Positions 32,513-39,834 of a stretch of 42,222 bases of DNA are shown piece after piece. Source of the DNA: CAYNWT01 sp964450955 (GTDB taxonomy: Bacteria; Planctomycetota; Planctomycetia; Planctomycetales; Planctomycetaceae). The translations under genes were made by a program, and so were the position numbers. Location of the stretch: the NCBI GenBank assembly GCA_964450955.1, contig CAYVFI010000047.1, forward strand, positions 1 through 42,222, read 5' to 3'. The first letter of the stretch is position 1. Each line of letters starts with the position of its first letter. The notes beneath the pieces were generated by a model. It saw only the letters and a list, made by a program, of their open reading frames with translations, made no database searches and was not told the DNA's origin.

Positions 32513-34285
32513 ATGTTTGCACCATCCGCCTCTGAGAGGCTCTATCGGCTATTTCGAGTCTTCGTCATCGGAATCGCTTTTCTTAGCGGTTTCTCCGTGA
32601 TGCCGGTTCTGGCTCAGGATGAAGAAGCCCCGGAAGAACCGCCAGCCGAGCTGATGAAGAAGCCAATTGTGACCATCGCCGTCGGCAGTGTCGAACGTCT
32701 GAAGACCGACATCAAACACATCTTCGATGTCGCCGGGCGTTCTGACATCTACGAGGCCATGGAAAGCGGTCTCGAAAATATGGGCGACCTGAAAGGGATG
32801 GAACAGACCAAGCCTTTCGGAGCCATGGTCTTCCTTCGCGCGGGCATGCCTCCGGTTCCGGAAGTTGTTGGGTTTGCGCCTGTCGAGAAGATTGAAGACC
32901 TGACCAAGACTCTGGAAATCGGTCCCGTCGTCACCAAGAAGATTGACGACACGCACTACGAAATTATCGGCATGCGTGGTGAATTCCAGGTGTTGCTGAA
33001 AGGCGGTTACGCGTTCATCTCAAACGAAGCTGAGGTTCTTGAGAACGACTTCCCTGACCCGGTCAGAAGCACCAAGGGGCTGACGTCGAAGTTTGACATC
33101 GGGATCACTCTAAACCTGGACTCAATCCCGCGACTGACTCGCGACCTGTTTATGGGCTTCGTTAAGGCTCAGGCCAATGCCGACCTACAGCAGCGCGATG
33201 ACGAACCGGACGGCGTCTACAAGATGCGCCGCGCTTCGTCTCAACACACGCTAACCGGTTTGACTCAGGTCATGAACGAACTGGAACGCCTCACGATTGG
33301 TATCGATGCCGACGCTGAAAAGTCGGAGATGGCGTTCGAGATCGTGATGGACGCGCAGGAAGACAGCAAGCTTGCGAAAGAGATGAAGCGTATCAACAGC
33401 AAGCGTAACTACTACGAAACACTGCTGGACGAAAACGCTCCAATGACTCTTTCTGCTTCTTTTCCGATGGTCGAGAAGGATAAGGAATTCTGGACTGACA
33501 TAATCGATGGCGGTGCCTTAACGCTCCAGTCCGAACTCTTTGGTGAGTCGGAGGACAGTGACGATGGACCTCTGCCACCAGCACTGACCAACATGTTTGA
33601 CGCTTTGCGAGATACGGTCAAAGAAGGCCACACAAACATGTTCATGCAGTTCTACGGTGAACCCGGAGCCTTCTCGATTGTGGGTGGCGTGAAACTGGTC
33701 GGCGGCAAAGCTGTTGGTGGCGGCATCAGGGATCTGTTGGAACGCTTGTCCGGCGACCTGGATGTTGAAGTCGGTTCGGTCGAACTTGATGCCGAATCTC
33801 ACAACGACATCTCGTTCCACCACATTGCTGCCAAAGATGCTGACGAGGCCGAACGAATGTTTGGCGACCAGCTTGGCGTCTATATCGGTGCTGACAACCG
33901 CACGTTGTGGTTCGCAATTGGTGGCGACGCTGCTTTCGAAAAGACCACGGAACTCATGGATACACTGGCCGAACCAAAGCCAGCGAACCGCAAACGAAGC
34001 CGTCGTGCCCCAATGCAGATGATCTTCAACATCAACCAATGGCTGGGACTGGATGAAGACGGTGAAGGTGTATTCTTTGATGCGTTTGAAGAGGGTGGCG
34101 ACAGAGTCACCGTTGATGTCAGGACCACCGATGATGGCATGCGAATTCGAGCACAAGCCGAAGAAGGTGTGATTCGACTTTTTGGCATGGGTATCGGCCG
34201 ACGGTTCGATCGCCGCGGCGAACGAAGAAACCGCGGAGGTGGCCGGCGCGGTCGTCCGGGCGGCGATGGATCTGAGCGAAACTAA
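32513..34285 (+). CDS. Large secreted protein of unknown function
   Basis: The 590-aa product has a long signal peptide (about 1-35, ending MPVLAQ), an acidic Pro/Glu segment, and then a folded region of about 480 residues. The folded region alternates helices and strands, with repeated elements such as IVTIAVGSVERLKTDIKHIF near 50 and MTLSASFPMVEKDKEFW near 320. The layout is like exported planctomycete proteins that test for substrates by a two-lobe alpha/beta design, but I recognise no catalytic motif. The last 30 residues are Arg/Gly-rich (RRFDRRGERRNRGGGRRG), possibly contacting nucleic acid or acidic polymer. It is followed by an intrinsic terminator, so it is probably expressed alone. 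Confidence 0.7.
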   Translation: MFAPSASERLYRLFRVFVIGIAFLSGFSVMPVLAQDEEAPEEPPAELMKKPIVTIAVGSVERLKTDIKHIFDVAGRSDIYEAMESGLENMGDLKGMEQTKPFGAMVFLRAGMPPVPEVVGFAPVEKIEDLTKTLEIGPVVTKKIDDTHYEIIGMRGEFQVLLKGGYAFISNEAEVLENDFPDPVRSTKGLTSKFDIGITLNLDSIPRLTRDLFMGFVKAQANADLQQRDDEPDGVYKMRRASSQHTLTGLTQVMNELERLTIGIDADAEKSEMAFEIVMDAQEDSKLAKEMKRINSKRNYYETLLDENAPMTLSASFPMVEKDKEFWTDIIDGGALTLQSELFGESEDSDDGPLPPALTNMFDALRDTVKEGHTNMFMQFYGEPGAFSIVGGVKLVGGKAVGGGIRDLLERLSGDLDVEVGSVELDAESHNDISFHHIAAKDADEAERMFGDQLGVYIGADNRTLWFAIGGDAAFEKTTELMDTLAEPKPANRKRSRRAPMQMIFNINQWLGLDEDGEGVFFDAFEEGGDRVTVDVRTTDDGMRIRAQAEEGVIRLFGMGIGRRFDRRGERRNRGGGRRGRPGGDGSERN

Positions 34286-34322
34286 TTTTCAATAACGCCC
34301 CGCGGCGCTATCTGAAACCTGC

Positions 34323-34362
34323 AAAGCGGCGATGTCTCTCGGGATGTCGCCGCTTTTGTTTG
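34323..34362 (+). terminator. Rho-independent terminator
   Basis: AAGCGGCGA (34324-34332) pairs with TCGCCGCTT (34347-34355) and is followed by TTGTTTGTTTG. It lies about 40 bp after the stop of the large secreted protein gene. Confidence 0.85.
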
Positions 34363-34536
34363 TTTGGGCGTCCATGGATTGGCGAACCGCATCGCAAATT
34401 GGTAGGGTCGCAGGTTGCTTTGGCGAGCGCCAATGTTTATCCGATCAATGTCAGTTGTGTTCGAAACGCGCCGCCCGCATCCACTGATGCGAACCACCTC
34501 AGAATGCCACCGCGCAGCCGCGCTACGGATTTCTTC

Positions 34537-35715
34537 ATGGATTCATCAAACTCACCCGTTCGTCCCAGTCGCCAGTATCACGGTTCCACACCGCCCAGCG
34601 TCGCACCGATTTACCAGACGACCGCGTTTGATATCGACGATCTGAATCACCTGAACTGGTTGGTCAAAGGTGAAGCCGACGGATACATCTACACGCGCGA
34701 TGGGAACCCCAACCAGGACGCGTTCGCCAAATCGGTCGCTCAGCTTGAAGGAGCCGAAGCCGGTTTTGTTTCGGGGTCGGGAATGGGCAGTCTGTCCGCC
34801 GTGACGCTCTCACATGTCAAAGCTGGCGATCATGTAATCGTGGCCGAGGTTGTGTACGGCCGCAGCCTGCAGATGTTTCGGCGACTGCGCGATGACTTTG
34901 GCGTGAACGTGAGCTTCGTTGACGCCTGCAATCCGGCGGCGTTTGCCGAAGCATGCACACCAGAAACAAAACTTGCGTTCGTTGAATCTGTTTCGAACCC
35001 ACTGCTGGAAGTCATTGACATACCGGCAATCGTGAATGCTGTTGGCGATGTGCCGTTGCTGGTCGATAGCACCTTCAGCACGCCGTGTCTGCTGCGTCCC
35101 ATCGAACACGGTGCGACTTTGGTCATGCACAGTGCGTCGAAGTATCTAAGCGGTCACGGCGATGTCACGATGGGCGTCGTGGTTGGCCCGGAAACGGTCA
35201 TCAATGCGTCCAGCGAAACAGCCAGTGTCTTTGGTAACCATGCGGGTCCGTTCGAGTGCTGGCTGGCATCACGAGGACTGCGAACATTGGAACTGCGCAT
35301 GCAGCGTGTCTCTGAGACGGCTCAAAAGGTGGCGGAGTTCCTTGAGGCTCACCAAGGTGTCAGCCGGGTGTTGTATCCGGGGCTTAAGAACCACGAAACA
35401 CACGACATCGCTTGTCGATTGCTACCGAACGGCTTTGGCGGAATGTTGTCGTTTGAGATCCGCGACGGCGATTTCGACGCGGTATCCGGCTTCATGCGGG
35501 GTGCGACGGACATCCCGTTCTCGCCAACATTGGCCGATCCGGCGACAACAATTTCGCATCCCGCGACAACGTCCCATCGAGCGCTTTCACCCGAAGAACG
35601 CCAGCGCTTTGGGGTATCCGACGGACTGGTTCGACTTTCCATTGGCCTTGAGTCGGCAGACTTATTGATCCGCGAGATCGACGCCGCGTTGTCAGTGGCT
35701 GGTCGCGGCCAATAG
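34537..35715 (+). CDS. Cystathionine gamma-synthase-type PLP enzyme
   Basis: The 392-aa protein (ATG 34537; ATG 34504 would add 11 residues) belongs to the Cys/Met metabolism PLP-dependent family. Recognisable parts are PPSVAPIYQTTAF near 20, YTRDGNPNQDAF near 48, EGAEAGFVSGSGMGSLSAV near 66, and the PLP lysine in HSASKYLSGHGDVTMGV (Lys about 196). The C-terminal domain has RVLYPGLKNHETHDIA and VRLSIGLES. It would act in transsulfuration or sulfhydrylation of activated homoserine or in cystathionine cleavage; which one cannot be told by eye. Length is normal for the family (380-400). Several upstream in-frame starts exist but add unrelated sequence. It stands alone downstream of a terminator. 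Confidence 0.87.
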   Translation: MDSSNSPVRPSRQYHGSTPPSVAPIYQTTAFDIDDLNHLNWLVKGEADGYIYTRDGNPNQDAFAKSVAQLEGAEAGFVSGSGMGSLSAVTLSHVKAGDHVIVAEVVYGRSLQMFRRLRDDFGVNVSFVDACNPAAFAEACTPETKLAFVESVSNPLLEVIDIPAIVNAVGDVPLLVDSTFSTPCLLRPIEHGATLVMHSASKYLSGHGDVTMGVVVGPETVINASSETASVFGNHAGPFECWLASRGLRTLELRMQRVSETAQKVAEFLEAHQGVSRVLYPGLKNHETHDIACRLLPNGFGGMLSFEIRDGDFDAVSGFMRGATDIPFSPTLADPATTISHPATTSHRALSPEERQRFGVSDGLVRLSIGLESADLLIREIDAALSVAGRGQ

Positions 35716-35785
35716 GCCACAATTCCGAACAGACAAAACCAACCAGCCACAACGGATGCCCTGGCCCATCCGCATACGAAGGGTT

Positions 35786-36130
35786 TTACTGAGTCGCCGT
35801 GAACGAAAATGCGTCGTCTGACACCACGCCGGTTCCGATTAATCGCGAACCCTCCAATCTGACTGTAAGAGTTCCGCCCGTAGAGGCTTCCAGTCGATAG
35901 GTGCCCTTGTCCCAGCGTTTTACTGAGCCGCGGTTGCCGCTAACCGGACCTTCGTAGTCCAGATACTCGATTCGATGGTCTGCAATCGGTTCCGCGCGAA
36001 CTTTCCGGCCTGAAGCTGGCTCATCAGATAGTCGCCACGTTTTGAGAGCGCCTTCACGTTCGAGCATGAAATCCCAATGCAGGACGGGATGATCGTGTTC
36101 GAGAATGACAAACTGGAGAGAGGTTTCCAT
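35786..36130 (-). CDS. Stand-alone LigD-type 3'-phosphoesterase domain protein
   Basis: The 114-aa product is nearly the whole DNA polymerase ligase N-terminal (3'-phosphoesterase) domain. Signature parts are LHWDFMLEREGALKTWRLSDEP (about 18-39), with the metal-binding His and Asp, and DHRIEYLDYEGPVSGNRGSVKRWDKG (about 51-76). In LigD this domain trims 3' ribonucleotides or phosphates before end joining. Here there is no polymerase or ligase domain and no ku gene nearby. Stand-alone copies exist in bacteria and archaea. It is divergent from the four-gene GTPase operon with 130 bp between them. Confidence 0.83.
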   Translation of the reverse strand: METSLQFVILEHDHPVLHWDFMLEREGALKTWRLSDEPASGRKVRAEPIADHRIEYLDYEGPVSGNRGSVKRWDKGTYRLEASTGGTLTVRLEGSRLIGTGVVSDDAFSFTATQ

Positions 36131-36203
36131 GGCCGGATGGCAGTTTCTGCTAAGTGCGAGGAAAGAAAGCTGACTGTAATTGATGCATCGTGGCTCTAAG
36201 TAG

Positions 36204-36212
36204 TGATATACT
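36204..36212 (+). promoter_or_regulatory. Extended -10 promoter of the GTPase operon
   Basis: TGATATACT is an extended -10 (TGn followed by TATACT, five of six matches), 48 bp before the start codon at 36261. No good -35 is present at the standard spacing, as is acceptable for extended -10 promoters. Confidence 0.5.
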
Positions 36213-36260
36213 AAGTGCCACGAATACCCCGGGATTTAGCACCAAAAAGACGACCTACCT

Positions 36261-37508
36261 GTGACCGAGACTGCCCCCCGAGTCCTCTCCCGGATCACCT
36301 GTCCGCATTGCTGGCACCGATTCCCTCCCGCAAAAACCCTGTGGGTTTCAACCCACGCGCGCCTGTATGGCGATGCGAGATTGGGTTCAGAAGTCCAAAG
36401 GCGGTTTCTGCCCACACGATTTGATCCCGGTGGGAACGCAATTGATAGCCAGGGCTCGACTTGCAGCGAAGTCGCGTGCCCCCGCTGTCACCTGGTGATT
36501 CCTCGAACCATGTTCGAGATGCCCAGCTTATTTTACTCGATTCTGGGCTCGCCCGGTTCCGGAAAGTCTCACCTACTGGCGACCACAACGTGGCAACTTC
36601 GTCAGACGCTTGGTCGTCGGTTTAAGCTAAGTCTCACCGACGCCGATCCGGAATCCAACCGTCTGCTTAACGAATCCGAAGCGCGATTGTTTTTTAGCGA
36701 GGAACCGCACAAGCTGACAGCCATCGCCAAAACAGAAACCGAAGGTGCGTTGTATCAGCCGGTTCAGTTTGGTGAAGAGACCGTTTGGTATCCGCGTCCG
36801 TTTGTGTTCTCTGTGCAACCACTACTAAACCATCCCCGCGCTGACGAAGAAGATTTGGCGAAGGCAATCTGCCTGTACGACAACGCCGGCGAGCACTTTT
36901 TACCGGGCGGTGAATCGTCCATCAGTCCGGCCACACAGCACCTCACAATTTCACGCGGGTTGCTGTTTTTGTTCGACCCAACCCAGCACGCTCGATTCCG
37001 CGAAGCGTGTTCGGACAGCGAAGACCCGCAGATGTCGACGGTGGGTCGCAGTTTCCGGCAGGATCAGATTCTTAACGAAGCGGCAAACCGAATTCGTACT
37101 CAGGCCGGGTTGTCGCAACGCGAGAAGTATCAGAAGCCGCTGATTATTGTCATGACAAAACACGACTCATGGGGGCCGTTTGTCAGTGACCTTGAACTTC
37201 GCGAACCGCTGAAAGACCTTGGCGAAACTCACAGCCTCGACATAACGCTCATCGAAAGTGTTTCCAACGAAATGCGGATGGTGATGTCGACGCATGCTCC
37301 GGAGTTCGTGAACGCTGCTGAAGGGTTTGCTGAGAAAGTCATTTACATTCCTGTGTCCGCGCTGGGCGTTGGGCCGGAGGTCGATCCGGATACCGGCGGG
37401 CTTGGTGTTCGCCCCAACGATGTGGCTCCCAACTGGGCCGAAGTGCCCTTGCTGTATTTGCTAAGCCTGACGGGCGCGGGTTTGATTCCTGCTCACAGGA
37501 GGAGATAG
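36261..37508 (+). CDS. Zinc-ribbon P-loop GTPase (DO-GTPase2-like)
   Basis: The 415-aa protein starts with a zinc-binding pair of Cys-x2-Cys motifs (CPHC at 14-17; CPRC at 73-76). The G domain follows: Walker A GSPGSGKS (96-103), the G3 motif in LYDNAGEHF (DNAGE, 207-211), FDPTQH (238-243), G4 as TKHD (299-302, in place of NKxD) and a G5-like SAL (366-368). This order is that of TRAFAC-type GTPases. I recall the DO-GTPase2 group of GTPase-associated systems with this N-terminal zinc ribbon; identity is by pattern only. The start is GTG at 36261. The next gene starts three bases after its stop. It is the probable switch of the operon. Confidence 0.78.
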   Translation: MTETAPRVLSRITCPHCWHRFPPAKTLWVSTHARLYGDARLGSEVQRRFLPTRFDPGGNAIDSQGSTCSEVACPRCHLVIPRTMFEMPSLFYSILGSPGSGKSHLLATTTWQLRQTLGRRFKLSLTDADPESNRLLNESEARLFFSEEPHKLTAIAKTETEGALYQPVQFGEETVWYPRPFVFSVQPLLNHPRADEEDLAKAICLYDNAGEHFLPGGESSISPATQHLTISRGLLFLFDPTQHARFREACSDSEDPQMSTVGRSFRQDQILNEAANRIRTQAGLSQREKYQKPLIIVMTKHDSWGPFVSDLELREPLKDLGETHSLDITLIESVSNEMRMVMSTHAPEFVNAAEGFAEKVIYIPVSALGVGPEVDPDTGGLGVRPNDVAPNWAEVPLLYLLSLTGAGLIPAHRRR

Positions 37509-37511
37509 CGG

Positions 37512-38702
37512 TTGAGTTTCGAAGTCGTCTATACATCGGCCCCACGTGGGCTGCATGAAGGCACCAGCGGATTTTGCACGGTCGCGTGTACCCAGGGTAT
37601 CCCACGCACATTGCTTAAGAAGCTGGAATCGCTTAGCGGCTACTCTCACGCGCACCCGGCGGGTTCTGGAAAGAACCCGGTTAACTTCGCTCATTCAATT
37701 GTCAGTGTGCAGCAAAAAGTCTACCACGTTCTCTCGCGTATCGCCGACGCCGGACCAGACCACACTGGTCGGTCCAACAAGATTGCTCACCACCTGGCCA
37801 TCCCCGCGGACAAAGCCCGCGTGATTCGTGGTGGGCCTTTGGCATTGCTGCGTGATGGGCGGTTCTGGTTCAAAGAATGGAACCGGAAGCCGACTGAACT
37901 TCCCGCCAATCGAATGCCAACAGCTGCGCAGGTTCGTGGTGGTGACTTTGGGGCATGGGAGGATATTTTCGGCGACGCTGGCTGGGCCGGCATGCTGGGA
38001 GCAGCGGCGAAAGACAAACCGAAACCGGTCATGGTTATTGTTCCGTCGGCAGAGGATTCACTGGAACTGCTGGGCGAAGCGCTGCAGTTGGTGGCTCCGT
38101 CAAAACGCTGGCAAGTCGGCTTCAGCACGTACTACGCTAAGACGGCTGGCGAGTGCCATTGGCGGTTTGTTGTGGATGGAACCGAATCGGCCAGGAAAGC
38201 CCGTGCCAGATCGGCGGCGTTGGTAATCGATCATCGGGCTCCCGCGTCCCTGCCCCGAGGCAACCCGTTTGTCGAAGCAGCCAGAAACGGCGATCCCACC
38301 AGCGTGCTAAAGGTGGCTCCGCGCCGTGAGCGCCCAGCAAGTCAGAAACGCAAAGCGGCTCCTATCAAGGCGTCCCGAGAAGCCGCGTCTTCAGTTAGCG
38401 AACCGGGGAATCAGTACCGCGGCCTGCGTCCAAGTCAGGTGCGACGCAAGCAGGCTGGCGCGCGTGCTCGAGCGGCTCGGCGCGGACGTTCGGAAGAAAA
38501 CCGGGAAGAAGAGGAAGTTCACGAGGTCCGACTGGACAAACTGGAGGAAGGCACCAACCGGAACAGGAAGTCGATCTGGATCGGTTCCATTGTCACTATC
38601 CTGGCAGTTGCCGGTTTTCTGGCTTACCAATACTGGCCCGGGGCGAATAATTCGCCACCACCACCAACAACCGACACCAACGCAGCAGAAGCGGCAGAAT
38701 AG
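37512..38702 (+). CDS. GAP1-N2-like GTPase-associated membrane protein
   Basis: The start is TTG at 37512, decided by a strong ribosome-binding site (AGGAGGAG) about nine bases upstream. The 396-aa protein begins EVVYTSAPRGL (residues 4-14) and SGFCTVACTQGIPRTLLKKLESLSGYS (19-45), which I recognise as the opening of the GTPase-associated protein 1 N-terminal domain (type 2). The alpha/beta domain runs to about residue 255. A long Arg/Lys/Glu-rich linker follows (about 265-355), then one membrane helix (about 357-375) and a Pro-rich tail. In related systems this domain serves as adaptor for the GTPase encoded next to it. Stop and next start are directly adjacent (TAGATG). Confidence 0.75.
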   Translation: MSFEVVYTSAPRGLHEGTSGFCTVACTQGIPRTLLKKLESLSGYSHAHPAGSGKNPVNFAHSIVSVQQKVYHVLSRIADAGPDHTGRSNKIAHHLAIPADKARVIRGGPLALLRDGRFWFKEWNRKPTELPANRMPTAAQVRGGDFGAWEDIFGDAGWAGMLGAAAKDKPKPVMVIVPSAEDSLELLGEALQLVAPSKRWQVGFSTYYAKTAGECHWRFVVDGTESARKARARSAALVIDHRAPASLPRGNPFVEAARNGDPTSVLKVAPRRERPASQKRKAAPIKASREAASSVSEPGNQYRGLRPSQVRRKQAGARARAARRGRSEENREEEEVHEVRLDKLEEGTNRNRKSIWIGSIVTILAVAGFLAYQYWPGANNSPPPPTTDTNAAEAAE

Positions 38703-39827
38703 ATGTCCGACGTTCACGAACTCATTGAATCCATCCGGGTTACTCTCGCCAGTGCGGTTGAACCTAAGCGCGACGAGTTGTCTGAGCTGCACGATCAGTT
38801 GGACGAACACATTCGAGTCGCCAATAAACGCCTGCGCGAATGCGATGGCCTGCTGGCTAACGGGCACCGCAGTGAAGCCATTCAACTGGCCGAACAGGAA
38901 CCAAACCTGCTTGAGTTCGTTGGCGTTCTGGATTTTCCTGAACTACCTGAATGGAACGACTTCGTTGCCGATCACGGGCTGAAAGTGACGCCCGAAATCC
39001 AGATCGATATCGCAACCGATCTCAACCACGCCTACTCAGACGATACGCCGCTGGAACGATTCCTGAATAAGCTGCGCGTCTACTCACTGGGCCGCGCTCC
39101 ACTGCGGCAACGAATTGAAATCCTGCGGAAGATTGCAAAGCTGGATGTGGAAAGTCCGCACTGGCAGGATGACCTGAAGAGTTACGAACAGGTTCGTCTG
39201 CGACAGATGCAGGACGAATTCCGCGACGCAGACGAACAACACGACTACGTGAAACTTGGCGAGCTTTACACAGAGCTCAAGAAGACCAAGTGGACAATGA
39301 AGCCGACGAAACAGTTCGTGCAGCGACTCACGGCTTCGTTGGGTTCTCTTCACCAGCAACAGTCGTTTGCCACCCTGCGCGAAGTGTATCGAAACCTGCG
39401 TGTGGCGAAAGAAGACGACAACGTTGCCGCGGCCGAACAACTTCTGGACCAGTGGGACGAAGTGGTCGGGCAGTGTGATCCTAATTCCGAAGACGTGCAA
39501 ACACTGCAAGTCAACGTCGCACCGGTTTTTGATTGGATCGAATCGCACCGCGACAGCGAAGCATCACACGAAGAAAAGAAACGCGAAATTGAGAAGCTGA
39601 AGCGGCTCATCCGTTCGCCCCGTTCCACAATCGATGCACTGGAAGCTCGGTACGACGCCATCACTGAAGATGGAACCGAACTCCCTGAGGCTGTGGTGAA
39701 TCAGTATTTGGACAGAATCGAAGAGATCGAAGCGGAAGCAGACCGCAGTCGTAAGATCAAACTGGCCGGCATCGGCGTCGGAGTCCTGGTACTGGTCCTT
39801 GCCGGACTTTATGCACTTTTCAAATAG
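38703..39827 (+). CDS. Tail-anchored helical protein of unknown function
   Basis: The 374-aa product is almost wholly helical and acidic, with heptad-like stretches (SELHDQLDEHIRVANKRL near 22-40; KKREIEKLKRLI near 287). A single C-terminal membrane helix (IKLAGIGVGVLVLVLAGLYALF, about 351-373) leaves almost no residues outside, so it is a tail-anchored protein facing the cytoplasm. No enzyme motif is visible. Its size, position between the GAP1-like gene and the ATPase gene and membrane anchor suggest a scaffold or effector part of the operon. It begins directly after the previous stop, and the ATPase gene starts seven bases after its own stop. Confidence 0.75.
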   Translation: MSDVHELIESIRVTLASAVEPKRDELSELHDQLDEHIRVANKRLRECDGLLANGHRSEAIQLAEQEPNLLEFVGVLDFPELPEWNDFVADHGLKVTPEIQIDIATDLNHAYSDDTPLERFLNKLRVYSLGRAPLRQRIEILRKIAKLDVESPHWQDDLKSYEQVRLRQMQDEFRDADEQHDYVKLGELYTELKKTKWTMKPTKQFVQRLTASLGSLHQQQSFATLREVYRNLRVAKEDDNVAAAEQLLDQWDEVVGQCDPNSEDVQTLQVNVAPVFDWIESHRDSEASHEEKKREIEKLKRLIRSPRSTIDALEARYDAITEDGTELPEAVVNQYLDRIEEIEAEADRSRKIKLAGIGVGVLVLVLAGLYALFK

Positions 39828-39834
39828 GTGAACT

